NCBI GenBank assembly: GCA_020722765.1
Contig: DYKD01000012.1
Location: 1-55,915 of the forward strand
Length of the DNA stretch: 55,915 nucleotides
Origin: Brevinema andersonii
GTDB lineage: Bacteria; Spirochaetota; DYKD01
Reading direction: 5' to 3'
The notes below the pieces were generated by a model. The model was not told the DNA's origin, ran no database searches, and was given only the letters and a program-made list of their open reading frames with translations. How positions within the stretch are numbered: the first letter of the stretch is position 1; every line of letters begins with the position of its first letter. Shown piece by piece: positions 27,878 through 36,068 of this stretch. The translations under genes and the position numbers were made by a program.

Positions 27878-29053
27878 ATGTCAAAAATATCATTCGGATT
27901 CTTTTCTGCAGGATTGCTGGATCTTCTGATTGGCGGCATTGTCTTTTCCTTCCCTTATATGGCACAGTCCATTGCTGCAGGGACACTCGGCACAGTCTCA
28001 AACACAGCCTTTGCAATCATCTATGTTGCCACTTGCCTTCTGCTTTCCAAATACAAGACTTTCAAAGACCAACGTTTCCTGCTGGCACTTGGTAGCATTC
28101 TGTTCGCTGTTGGATGCCTTATCCTTTACATCAATATCTCTCCAGCGACTCTCCTTCTTGCTCCTGTCATCATGGCTATTGGTTCGGCTACATTCTATCC
28201 TGCAGTACAGACTTGGTTCACTGAGGGATTGGACAGACCCACAACAGTCAAAGTCATGAGCGGATATTCCATTGCTTGGGTTGTCGGGTATCTCTTAGGT
28301 CCGCCTGTTGTTGGATTCATACTTTCAGAACAGAATTTTACTGGTCTCCTGGTTGCACAAAGATTGGACATCATACTCATCAGTTTTTCAATAATCGGAT
28401 TACTCTTAGGAACTTCCTTTCTTCCGGATATTTTCAGGAAAAAGACAATACAGGCTGAAAGACAGCCACTGAAAAATTCACTACAGGCAGCGGACCAGTC
28501 CCAAATCAAGACCTTTCTCGTCATCATGTGGATTGCCAATTTCACATCATTCTTCCTGACAGGCATGGTCAGATTCATGTTCACTGAACTTGCCAAAGCA
28601 GAGAACATAGATACGTTCATAGCAGGGAATGTGAATGTGGTAATGTTCCTGGCAGTGATAGCGCTCTCCCTTTTTCTCAGAAAAACGAAATTCTGGATCT
28701 TAAAATTCAGATACTTGATGATCATACAAGTCTTGGCCATACCAGCGTTGCTTTTTTTTGCATTACAGGATTCAATCCTGATATATTTTTTAGGATCCTT
28801 GATTTTTGGAGTCATTTCAGGATTCACGTTCATCTCATCATCCTCCTATTCACTGTTGATAAAAGAGAACGCCGGAAAAAACATCAACATCAACGAGGCC
28901 GTAGTCGGGATGGGAGGCTTCCTTTCAGGGTTAGTGGGATATCTGGTTGCAGGACTTTTCTCTGTGAAAACGAGTTTCCTGCCAGGTGTCGGGTTGATAG
29001 TTCTTGCTGTAATCCTGGAAATTATGGTTTTTAGGAAGAGTAGGCAGAACTAA
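27878..29053 (+). CDS. MFS-type multi-pass transporter
   Basis: 391 aa, almost entirely hydrophobic with about 11-12 predicted membrane helices (for example LLDLLIGGIVFSFPYMA, TLLLAPVIMAIGSATFYPAV, FLAVIALSLFLRK). The central charged loop (FRKKTIQAERQPLKNSLQAA) divides the two halves, as in the major facilitator superfamily. The ATG at 27878 has GAGGTGG just ahead; an upstream alternative lacks a site. The substrate cannot be read from the sequence. It is a stand-alone gene divergent from the beta-CASP nuclease gene. Confidence 0.7.
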   Translation: MSKISFGFFSAGLLDLLIGGIVFSFPYMAQSIAAGTLGTVSNTAFAIIYVATCLLLSKYKTFKDQRFLLALGSILFAVGCLILYINISPATLLLAPVIMAIGSATFYPAVQTWFTEGLDRPTTVKVMSGYSIAWVVGYLLGPPVVGFILSEQNFTGLLVAQRLDIILISFSIIGLLLGTSFLPDIFRKKTIQAERQPLKNSLQAADQSQIKTFLVIMWIANFTSFFLTGMVRFMFTELAKAENIDTFIAGNVNVVMFLAVIALSLFLRKTKFWILKFRYLMIIQVLAIPALLFFALQDSILIYFLGSLIFGVISGFTFISSSSYSLLIKENAGKNININEAVVGMGGFLSGLVGYLVAGLFSVKTSFLPGVGLIVLAVILEIMVFRKSRQN

Positions 29054-29094
29054 CAGCTAAAAGAAAGAGAATCCAGTCTGTACCTATGAATAAA

Positions 29095-29273
29095 ATGTCA
29101 TTCTCCTCTACCCTTAAGGGCACTTCGCCTTAAAACTTGACAATATCCCGGCGTGCCATGACCCGCTGTAAAGAGTTGCCCGCTACTTGGAAACAGCTGA
29201 AGCCAGATCCCGAAAGGGAAGGGTTCCCCCACAAAAAAATCTTCTTCTGACTGCCCAGCAACCGAGAAGAAGA
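29095..29273. other. GC-rich structured intergenic block, unassigned; contains a reverse-strand terminator-like hairpin
   Basis: About 180 bp richer in GC than the surrounding AT-rich spacer, with no coding capacity I trust. It holds several potential stems: TTAAGG/CCTTAA (29114-29133), GCTGT/ACAGC, TCCC-GAAA-GGGA, and a perfect 9-bp stem TCTTCTTCT/AGAAGAAGA (29240-29248 with 29265-29273). On the reverse strand that stem is followed by seven U, which is intrinsic-terminator form, although no reverse-strand gene precedes it. Candidates are a small RNA ending there or the terminal region of a vanished insertion element. I could not match it to SRP RNA, tmRNA, RNase P or a known riboswitch. Confidence 0.4.
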
Positions 29274-29419
29274 GACCCTATTTTCAAATCAAATTTTTTG
29301 AATTATCCGCAGACTTGAATTTTTCTCTAAATTAAATGAAAACATGTTTTTCTACTCAGTTGTAATATATTCAACATAATTGAATATTAAAAAGGCATGG
29401 CTTTTTTTTGTTCTTTTTA

Positions 29420-29448
29420 TTGACAATAGGACGCTCTGAATATATTAT
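29420..29448 (+). promoter_or_regulatory. Promoter of pckG
   Basis: TTGACA (29420-29425), 17-bp spacer, TATTAT (29443-29448). An AT-rich inverted repeat, AATATATTCAA...TTGAATATTA (about 29370-29391), lies just upstream of the -35 and could bind a regulator. The transcript would carry a leader of about 110 nt. Confidence 0.6.
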
Positions 29449-29515
29449 ATTTCCGCATGATTTTTTATAACTGTACGATTCAGATGTAAAAACCATCACT
29501 TGTTTCGGAGCAAAA

Positions 29516-29534
29516 CCGGTCTCGCTGGGGCCGG
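29516..29534 (+). promoter_or_regulatory. Hairpin in the pckG leader
   Basis: CCGGUCU-CGCUG-GGGCCGG folds into a seven-pair stem (two G-U pairs) ending about 20 bases before the AGGAG ribosome-binding site of pckG. It might modulate translation or mRNA stability; no known riboswitch class was recognised. Confidence 0.35.
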
Positions 29535-29566
29535 CATCCCAATAAATGTCTTGAGGAGTAAGAAGA

Positions 29567-31360
29567 ATGATGACCAAGAACAAAAAGTTGATCGCCTGGG
29601 TCGAGGAAATCAACCAGCTCTGCCAGCCTGATTCCATCCATTGGTACAAGGGTACACAGACAGAATATGATTCTATGCTGGATATCTCAATAAAAGAAGG
29701 AATAGCCACACAGCTCAATCCCAAGAAACGTCCAGGATCAGTCCTATTCCTTTCTGACCCCTCAGATGTTGCACGTGTGGAAAGCAGGACTTATATTGCA
29801 TCTAAAACAAAAGAGGCGGCAGGTCCGACAAACAACTGGATCCATCCTGACGAACTAAAGGAGACAATGAAAGCTCTTTACAAAGGCTGCATGAAAGGAC
29901 GCACTCTTTATGTGATTCCTTTCTCCATGGGTCCCATTGGCTCTCCCTTTTCAAAGATCGGTGTTGAACTGACTGATAGTCCTTATGTTGTTGCGAACAT
30001 GCATCTTATGACACGTGTAGGTGAAAAAGTCCTTGACATCCTTGGTGAGACCGGAGAATACATCCCCTGCCTTCATTCCGTTGGAAAACCGCTTGCCGCA
30101 GGAGAAACTGATAACGGTCTCTGGCCATGCGCACCATTTGACAAAAAATATATTTCTCATTTTCCTGAAGAACGCACAATCTGGTCTTATGGTTCAGGCT
30201 ATGGTGGAAACGCCTTGCTTGGGAAAAAGTGTCTTGCTCTCCGCATCGCTTCAGTCATAGCACGGGATGAAGGCTGGTTGGCAGAGCACATGCTCATCCT
30301 TGGCATAACAAATCCAGAAGGAAAGAAAAAATATATCGTTGCTGCTTTCCCATCTGCCTGCGGAAAAACAAACCTCGCCATGCTTATCCCAACCCTCCCT
30401 GGCTGGAAAGTTGAAACCGTTGGGGATGACATCGCATGGATGAAATTTGGAAAAGACGGCACACTTCGAGCTATTAATCCTGAAGCCGGTTTTTTTGGTG
30501 TTGCCCCTGGCACATCAATGGAATCAAACCTCAATGCCATGAAGAGTATTGAGAAAAACACAATCTTCACAAATACAGCCATGACCGAAGACAAGGATGT
30601 ATGGTGGGAAGGGATCGGTTATGATGCTCCTCCAGGAAAAATCATAGATTGGAAAGGGAAAGAATGGGATCATAAGGGACTGGCTTCCCATGCCAATGCC
30701 CGATTCACAGTATCAGCCAAACAGTGTCCTGCAATCGCACCAGAATGGGAAGATCCAGAAGGAGTCCCTATCAGCGCCATCCTCCTTGGTGGTAGAAGAC
30801 CAAGCACGATTCCATTGATTCATCAGGCTTTCAACTGGGAACATGGTGTCTTCATGGGCTCCACCATAGGATCTGAAATTACTGCTGCAGCCCTTGACGT
30901 AAAAGCAGGAACAGTCCGTAGGGATCCTTTTGCCATGCTTCCCTTTTGTGGATATCACATGGCAGAATATTTCAGACATTGGTTAGAAATAGGAAAGAAA
31001 GGCGACGCATCCAAGCTCCCAAAATTTTTCTACGTTAACTGGTTCAGAAAAAATTCCAGTGGCAAATGGCTTTGGCCCGGATATGGAGAAAACAGCCGTG
31101 TGTTGAAGTGGGTTTTTGAACGTTGTGATAACAGCGGAAAAGCCACAGAAACAGCTATTGGGTGGATGCCTACACCAGATGCTATCGACCGTCCTGCAAA
31201 TGTCAGTCAAGAGGATATGAAAGAATTGCTTTCCATAAACAAGGATGCCTGGAAGGTAGAAATTGAATCCATCAAACAACACTATTCCACATTTGGCGAA
31301 AAACTTCCAAAAGAACTTACAAAACAGCTTTCAGAACTTAAAGATCGACTGGACAAATAA
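29567..31360 (+). CDS. pckG: Phosphoenolpyruvate carboxykinase (GTP)
   Basis: 597 aa, the normal length of GTP-dependent PEPCK. Interconverts oxaloacetate + GTP with PEP + CO2 + GDP in gluconeogenesis, or fixes CO2 in the fermentative direction. The P-loop [12 protein letters not shown] has the reactive Cys265 typical of the GTP class. [12 protein letters not shown] (Mn-binding Asp) and [14 protein letters not shown] are also diagnostic, as is the nucleotide site NWFRKN. The ATG follows GAGGAG. It is monocistronic, with a promoter at 29420 and a terminator at 31375. Confidence 0.96.
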   Translation: MMTKNKKLIAWVEEINQLCQPDSIHWYKGTQTEYDSMLDISIKEGIATQLNPKKRPGSVLFLSDPSDVARVESRTYIASKTKEAAGPTNNWIHPDELKETMKALYKGCMKGRTLYVIPFSMGPIGSPFSKIGVELTDSPYVVANMHLMTRVGEKVLDILGETGEYIPCLHSVGKPLAAGETDNGLWPCAPFDKKYISHFPEERTIWSYGSGYGGNALLGKKCLALRIASVIARDEGWLAEHMLILGITNPEGKKKYIVAAFPSACGKTNLAMLIPTLPGWKVETVGDDIAWMKFGKDGTLRAINPEAGFFGVAPGTSMESNLNAMKSIEKNTIFTNTAMTEDKDVWWEGIGYDAPPGKIIDWKGKEWDHKGLASHANARFTVSAKQCPAIAPEWEDPEGVPISAILLGGRRPSTIPLIHQAFNWEHGVFMGSTIGSEITAAALDVKAGTVRRDPFAMLPFCGYHMAEYFRHWLEIGKKGDASKLPKFFYVNWFRKNSSGKWLWPGYGENSRVLKWVFERCDNSGKATETAIGWMPTPDAIDRPANVSQEDMKELLSINKDAWKVEIESIKQHYSTFGEKLPKELTKQLSELKDRLDK

Positions 31361-31374
31361 AAAGACGACCAACT

Positions 31375-31406
31375 AAAAAGGCGTCCTTTGAAAGGGCGCC
31401 TTTTTT
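31375..31406. terminator. Intrinsic terminator after pckG (probably bidirectional)
   Basis: AAGGCGTCCTTTGAAAGGGCGCCTT hairpin with flanking A-run and T-run, 15 bp after the pckG stop and 20 bp from the end of the convergent FecR-domain gene. The A and T tracts let it serve both strands. Confidence 0.85.
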
Positions 31407-31426
31407 AACTTGAAAATACATTTTTT

Positions 31427-31861
31427 TTACTTGTCTTCTTTCCATTGAATATTAGTGCTGATTCCTTCATTTTTCTGGCTATCGACATCAGCACCTCGGA
31501 CGCCAGCAACTGCAGTCACATTCCCTTTCTTCACGTTTTTTGATGTCTTGTCCTTCATGATCTTTCCAAGATTCTTTTTTGACACCTCTTTTTTTTCCAG
31601 GTCTGCTATACGGAATACTCCTTCAGACGTAAGCGTCATTTGCCTGCCATCAGCAAAACGCAGAGTCGCTTTGGCATTCGTTTGAAGCTGTATCGAATCC
31701 GTAGAAACCACTTTTGCCTTGACCCGCGCAGAACTCCAAAGCGAGGAATCCTGTTTTTTTATCAACACTTTTCCTGAAATCATAGTGACGACAGCATCCG
31801 CATTGAGAGACACTGAAAAAAGGATGACAACACCAAAAACCGATGAAAATAGCTTTTTCAT
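31427..31861 (-). CDS. Small secreted FecR-domain protein
   Basis: 144 aa. The ATG at 31861 has GGGAGG upstream and opens a signal peptide (MKKLFSSVFGVVILFSVSLN, cleavage near ADA). The core (VTMISGKVLIKKQDSSLW, IQLQTNAKATLRFADGRQMT, GVFRIADL) follows the FecR pattern of a beta-rich extracytoplasmic domain. The tail is Lys-rich and then carries VTAVAGVRGADV, a motif seen in FecR-type periplasmic proteins. There is no TonB receptor or sigma factor nearby, so a classic iron-sensing role is not supported; cell-envelope binding is more likely. It has its own promoter (31908-31936). Confidence 0.7.
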   Translation of the reverse strand: MKKLFSSVFGVVILFSVSLNADAVVTMISGKVLIKKQDSSLWSSARVKAKVVSTDSIQLQTNAKATLRFADGRQMTLTSEGVFRIADLEKKEVSKKNLGKIMKDKTSKNVKKGNVTAVAGVRGADVDSQKNEGISTNIQWKEDK

Positions 31862-31907
31862 GAAACCTCCCTTCAAAACAAACCTAATAAACTTTAATAT
31901 CTAATAT

Positions 31908-31936
31908 AATATACATACATTTTTGATAAAAATCAA
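31908..31936 (-). promoter_or_regulatory. Promoter of the FecR-domain gene
   Basis: TTGATT (31931-31936), 17-bp spacer, TATATT (31908-31913), reading leftward, about 45 bp before the start codon. Confidence 0.55.
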
Positions 31937-31999
31937 GCCCAATCATCTTTTCTATCATTCTAAAACAAGACATCCCAAATGAATTGACAGCAGACAGAA

Positions 32000-33172
32000 T
32001 CAGGGCAGATACCGTTTAAGTTGAGTCTTATCAATCACAGTAATATTCTTCTCAACCAGTTTCTTGGCAGATGGATCCAAAATGGAAGTGGTGATAAAAA
32101 CCCCTGAAGAGAGTTTTGCCTGTTCCATTTTATTTATGAAATTTGAAAATTGGATCATGCGGACATCTCCAGCAATACGCAAAAACTCAAGATAAGACCC
32201 ATCTGGATGCGAAGGGGTTGCTACTATCATATCAACCTCTGAACGAGGATCGATATCACCACCTTTGATCTCTTTTTTAACTGTATATCCCAATTTTTTG
32301 ATGATCCGAATGGCTGTATCCTGGAACATTTCAGGGCTTGCTTCCAAAAAATCCTTCATAGTCCTGATTTTTGGATTTTCATTCTGGTCACCTTCATTTT
32401 TTATTTTCAAGGATGACAGATTGGAATTGTTCGATTTGAACAAGGTAATACCGGTTTTGGCAATATTTACAGGAAGCTCATCAACGGTCATTTTCAAAAT
32501 TCCGCAGATTTTTGCGGTTTCTTCAAAATAATTCATGCTCTTGTAAATGACAGCCATATAGTAGAGCGCGACCCTGTTCGAACGGTCATTTTTCAGGCAT
32601 TTCTGCAGTTGAAGAGCCGCACCCTTCACATCGCCCTTATCCAAAAGTATCAGTGCTAAAAAGAGGTGCGCCTCAGGATTATCTGGAGAAATTGAGAAAA
32701 CCTGTTCCAGATATTTCATGGCATTATCAAGCTCCCCCTGACCTGCCGTTATCTTGGAGAACGTCATGAATGCTGTAATATTTCTTTTGTTCAAAACGTG
32801 AAGATCATGAGCATACGAATAGGCTTTTTCATAAAAATGATTAGCCATGAGAGTATTAACAAGGATTTCAAGGATTTTCTCCTTTGACAAGCTGAGGGAA
32901 GTGACTCCATCAGCAAGCATCCCCTCATAAACGCTTATTGCTCCCACCTTGTTATTGGTTTTCTCATGGAGCTGTGCAAGTTTTATCCGATAAGCCGCAT
33001 TCTTCGGAAAAGCACTTACAAGCTGCTTGGCTGTTTCCACAGCCTGAGGTAACTGGGACATTTTTTCAAATTGGGCGAGTTGGTTTAACATCCGCTTTTC
33101 CCGACCGCTTAATATGACAAGCAGAACCATTAAAAGCAGAACAACTGAACCAATAATAATCATTCCCATCAT
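32000..33172 (-). CDS. Membrane-anchored TPR protein with a degenerate Mrr-like nuclease domain
   Basis: 390 aa. One N-terminal membrane helix (IIIGSVVLLLMVLLVIL) is followed by TPR-like helices (~35-230; e.g. AISVYEGMLADG, AMKYLEQVFSISPDNPEAHL) and a linker. Residues ~280-390 follow the Mrr/restriction-endonuclease-like pattern: FQDTAIRIIKKLGYTV, EVDMIVATPS, SSGVFITTSILDPSAKKLV, ITVIDKTQLKRYL. The catalytic D is present (EVD), but the expected Q/E-x-K strand reads LEFLRI, without lysine, so nuclease activity is unlikely. The start is the ATG at 33172, which lies only six bases after a perfect -10 box and lacks a Shine-Dalgarno. It follows gnd but has its own promoter. I infer a membrane-associated protein- or nucleic-acid-binding scaffold. 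Confidence 0.6.
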   Translation of the reverse strand: MMGMIIIGSVVLLLMVLLVILSGREKRMLNQLAQFEKMSQLPQAVETAKQLVSAFPKNAAYRIKLAQLHEKTNNKVGAISVYEGMLADGVTSLSLSKEKILEILVNTLMANHFYEKAYSYAHDLHVLNKRNITAFMTFSKITAGQGELDNAMKYLEQVFSISPDNPEAHLFLALILLDKGDVKGAALQLQKCLKNDRSNRVALYYMAVIYKSMNYFEETAKICGILKMTVDELPVNIAKTGITLFKSNNSNLSSLKIKNEGDQNENPKIRTMKDFLEASPEMFQDTAIRIIKKLGYTVKKEIKGGDIDPRSEVDMIVATPSHPDGSYLEFLRIAGDVRMIQFSNFINKMEQAKLSSGVFITTSILDPSAKKLVEKNITVIDKTQLKRYLP

Positions 33173-33178
33173 GTTCTT

Positions 33179-33207
33179 ATTATAAGAACAATACGCTGAA
33201 TTGTCAA
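33179..33207 (-). promoter_or_regulatory. Consensus promoter giving a near-leaderless mRNA; -10 lies in a 19-bp palindrome
   Basis: TTGACA (33202-33207), 17-bp spacer, TATAAT (33179-33184), both perfect consensus. Only AAGAAC separates the -10 from the ATG, so transcription should start at about the start codon. The -10 is embedded in the palindrome TGTTCTTAT-T-ATAAGAACA (33172-33190), a potential operator. Confidence 0.65.
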
Positions 33208-33243
33208 GTTAAACCGGATTTACACAACAAGAGTGATTTCCCG

Positions 33244-34692
33244 TTACCCGTGTTTCTTAACTTGAGTTGTTGTCTTATCACCTGTCCAATTTGTATGAAA
33301 GAACTGACCACGAGGCTTGTCGACCTGTTCATAAGTGTGTGCACCAAAATAATCGCGTTGTGCCTGCAAAAGATTGGCAGGGAGACGTTCTGTGCGATAA
33401 CCATCATAGTAAGAAAGTGCAGCAGTGAACGCAGGAACTGGAACACCAGCTAACATCGCTTCTGAACAGACTGTGCGGAAACCTTTCTGCGCTTTATCCA
33501 TAGTCTCGTTGAAAAAGGGATCGAGAAGCAAATTATTGAGGTCAGGATTTTTCAAGAAAGCTTCCTTGATTTTGTTGAGGAAAACAGAACGGATAATACA
33601 GCCACCTCTCCAGAGAAGGGCAATCTCACCAAAATGAAGATCCCACTGATACTCCTTGGCTGCTTCTTTCATCAAAGAAAATCCCTGAGCATAAGAGATT
33701 ATTTTGGCAGCATAGAGAGCGTCTTTTAGATTTTGTAAAAGTTGTGTCTTATCACCTTTGAACGGATTTGCAGGCCCTTTGAGTACTTTGGAAGCAGCCA
33801 CACGTTCATCCTTTATGGCAGAAAGAGCTCGTGCAAATACGGCTTCACTGATAAGAGTAAGAGGAATACCAAGATCCAATGAAGTAACAGAGGTCCACTT
33901 ACCAGTTCCCTTCTGTCCTGCTGTATCCAGAATCGTATCCACAATGGGCTTGCCAGATTCATTCTTCGCACCAAGAATATCTGTTGTTATGTCAATGAGA
34001 TAGCTATCGAGTTCACCCTGATTCCATTCAGCGAAAACTTTCTGCATCTCATCTGTTTTCATTCCGAGTAGATCTTTCATGACCTGATAAGCTTCACAGA
34101 TGAGCTGCATATCACCATATTCAATTCCATTGTGGACCATTTTTACAAAATGTCCTGCACCATCAGGTCCCACCCAACTGCAGCAAGGGATATCGCCTTC
34201 CACTTTGGCAGCAATAGCTAGGAACATAGGCTTCACAGGCTCCCATGCAGCTTTAGAACCGCCAGGCATGATTGAAGGTCCTTTAAGCGCTCCTTCCTCA
34301 CCACCTGAAACACCTGTTCCTATAAAAAGTAAGCCTTTGCTTTCCATATATTTCGTACGCCTGTTCGTATCTTCGAAATGAGAATTACCACCATCAATCA
34401 GAATGTCACCTTTGTCAAGGAGAGGAATAAGCTGTTCTATGACATCATCAACAGGCTTTCCCGCATTAACCATCAACATGATACGACGAGGCGTCTTGAG
34501 ATGAGCAATCATATCTTGGGGAGTCTTACATCCGATTATATTCTTACCTTTGGCAATCGTATTGGTAAAATGATCAACAGCCTCGGGATACCGATCATAT
34601 CCCGCTACAGAAAACCCTTTACTTTCAAGATTCAGCACCAGATTACGTCCCATAACACCTAAACCTACAAATCCGATATCAGCCTTACTCAT
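33244..34692 (-). CDS. gnd: 6-phosphogluconate dehydrogenase, decarboxylating
   Basis: 482 aa, the usual length of the long, homodimeric type. Oxidises and decarboxylates 6-phosphogluconate to ribulose-5-phosphate with NADP+. It shows the Rossmann motif GFVGLGVMGRNLVLN, the substrate site GTGVSGGEEGALKGPSIMPG, KMVHNGIEYGDMQLI with catalytic Lys/His/Asn residues, and the C-terminal ALSYYDGYRTERLPANLLQA followed by AHTYEQVDKPRGQFFH. The ATG has GGAG ahead. It lies 102 bp downstream of the LarA-type gene on the same strand, so it may be the last gene of the sugar-acid cluster. No zwf is in the window. Confidence 0.96.
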   Translation of the reverse strand: MSKADIGFVGLGVMGRNLVLNLESKGFSVAGYDRYPEAVDHFTNTIAKGKNIIGCKTPQDMIAHLKTPRRIMLMVNAGKPVDDVIEQLIPLLDKGDILIDGGNSHFEDTNRRTKYMESKGLLFIGTGVSGGEEGALKGPSIMPGGSKAAWEPVKPMFLAIAAKVEGDIPCCSWVGPDGAGHFVKMVHNGIEYGDMQLICEAYQVMKDLLGMKTDEMQKVFAEWNQGELDSYLIDITTDILGAKNESGKPIVDTILDTAGQKGTGKWTSVTSLDLGIPLTLISEAVFARALSAIKDERVAASKVLKGPANPFKGDKTQLLQNLKDALYAAKIISYAQGFSLMKEAAKEYQWDLHFGEIALLWRGGCIIRSVFLNKIKEAFLKNPDLNNLLLDPFFNETMDKAQKGFRTVCSEAMLAGVPVPAFTAALSYYDGYRTERLPANLLQAQRDYFGAHTYEQVDKPRGQFFHTNWTGDKTTTQVKKHG

Positions 34693-34793
34693 GACATTCT
34701 CCTTTTAAAATTCATTAGCCTTTACTTGTCATTCTTTTTCAAAATCCTCATAGACTACCTGAAAAATATCAACCTGCATAAATCATATAACAA

Positions 34794-36068
34794 TCAAACA
34801 TTGAATTTTTCTTTCCAGGCCCACAAACCAAGAGCAGGATTCGAAATATAGAAAACCTCTTCACCATCGGACATCACATTATGGCCCTCTTTCAATTTCC
34901 TAGGGTCATATTTCTTCATCATCACATCAAGATCTGCATATTTAAAATTGACACTCTCAATCTCTTGCGGAGTGAGATGACCTGGACAGTAAGTGACACT
35001 GAAACGGCCTTCGGTTGACCCATGAATGAGATGCGCAGCTGCCCCGAGATTCGATTGCAACTCCTTATCTTTCTTCACAAGTTTGAGAACTTCCGGAGTC
35101 CCTACATATCCATACTTCCTGATCAATTTATCTACCATTTTGTCTTCACCAAATTCTTTTAACCCTGGTGCAAGAACAATCAGCTCTCCTCCATCTGCCA
35201 TGGCCATCCTTGTCCTGTAAATGCTCTTATTTCCAAGCCAAGTACTCTTGAATTCTGAAGGATCCAGATAGACCACAGCTTTCTTAATTGGTTTTTCCAA
35301 CATGCAGAAATTGACTTTCAAAGAAAGCGCTGCAGCTTTCTGGAAGCATTCATCATCTTCACTGATATACAATCCACGTACTGCGTTAGAGCCATCATCA
35401 TCACGAGCTACCACATTCTGTATATAAACAATGGGAATCTGTTTTGCAAAATTTTCCGAAGCGTAATTGAGGACATCACGAACCGGGGATTTCGCTCGCC
35501 CCATGATACGTTCCATCCCATAGGCCGCACCTAAAAAATGGCTCTTATTGATACCTTCAGGTCCACCTGTTCCTACAAAAATATTTTTATTGTGATTCGC
35601 CATTCCTACAACTTCATGAGGAACAACTTGCCCAATGGAAAGGATAAGATCATATCCCCCTTCGACAATCAACCTATTGACTTGAGCAGGCCAAGAATAG
35701 GAAACAGAACCTTCGGAAACGGTTTCCACAAATTCAGAAGGCACTTCCCCCAGCGTGACAATATCGTTCCGCCAATCATGAATGCGGAAAAGTGATTGGG
35801 GAATATCACCAAACATTTTGCTAATTTCAGCGGAGGTCATAGCAACGTGCGTTCCTAATGCGGGTAAAATCGCTGTCACTTTTTTCCCATAATATTTGTA
35901 AGCGAAGCGGGTGAGGTCTCCTGCACGTGAATGAAAGCGAGTCCCATCTGGTGGAATGATCAGGACATTCTTTCGTGGCCCCCATTTTTCAAAAGCAGAT
36001 ACGAGAGCAGCTTCCATTTCCTGATCAGAAATACGGTCCTTTTCAGAACCGCGGGCAAAGTACATCAT
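34794..36068 (-). CDS. LarA-family nickel-pincer racemase/epimerase homologue
   Basis: 424 aa. LarA enzymes racemise or epimerise 2-hydroxy acids with a nickel-pincer nucleotide bound to a lysine. The residues match Lactiplantibacillus LarA with the same internal spacing: His151, Lys161 (+10) and His177 (+16) correspond to His174, Lys184 and His200. His74 in LGTH corresponds to His108, and PDGTR is the N-terminal signature. The cofactor-making larBCE genes are not in the window. The substrate is not readable. Neighbours handle sugar acids and sugar phosphates, so an aldonate epimerase (the family includes a D-gluconate 2-epimerase) is more attractive than lactate racemase. The ATG at 36068 overlaps the HAD stop (ATGA), indicating coupled translation. 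Confidence 0.8.
   Translation of the reverse strand: MMYFARGSEKDRISDQEMEAALVSAFEKWGPRKNVLIIPPDGTRFHSRAGDLTRFAYKYYGKKVTAILPALGTHVAMTSAEISKMFGDIPQSLFRIHDWRNDIVTLGEVPSEFVETVSEGSVSYSWPAQVNRLIVEGGYDLILSIGQVVPHEVVGMANHNKNIFVGTGGPEGINKSHFLGAAYGMERIMGRAKSPVRDVLNYASENFAKQIPIVYIQNVVARDDDGSNAVRGLYISEDDECFQKAAALSLKVNFCMLEKPIKKAVVYLDPSEFKSTWLGNKSIYRTRMAMADGGELIVLAPGLKEFGEDKMVDKLIRKYGYVGTPEVLKLVKKDKELQSNLGAAAHLIHGSTEGRFSVTYCPGHLTPQEIESVNFKYADLDVMMKKYDPRKLKEGHNVMSDGEEVFYISNPALGLWAWKEKFNV

Noticed and set aside
28195-28833. 212-codon reverse frame inside the MFS gene and other long antisense frames (e.g. 30199-30594, 19861-20100, 15371-15850)
   Set aside because: They are shadows of the clearly homologous genes on the other strand, with unnatural compositions and no start signals.
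29095-29273. SRP RNA, 6S RNA, tmRNA, RNase P RNA or cobalamin riboswitch
   Set aside because: None of their conserved cores (for example the SRP GGAAGG-AGC loop or the tmRNA tag region) is present on either strand.
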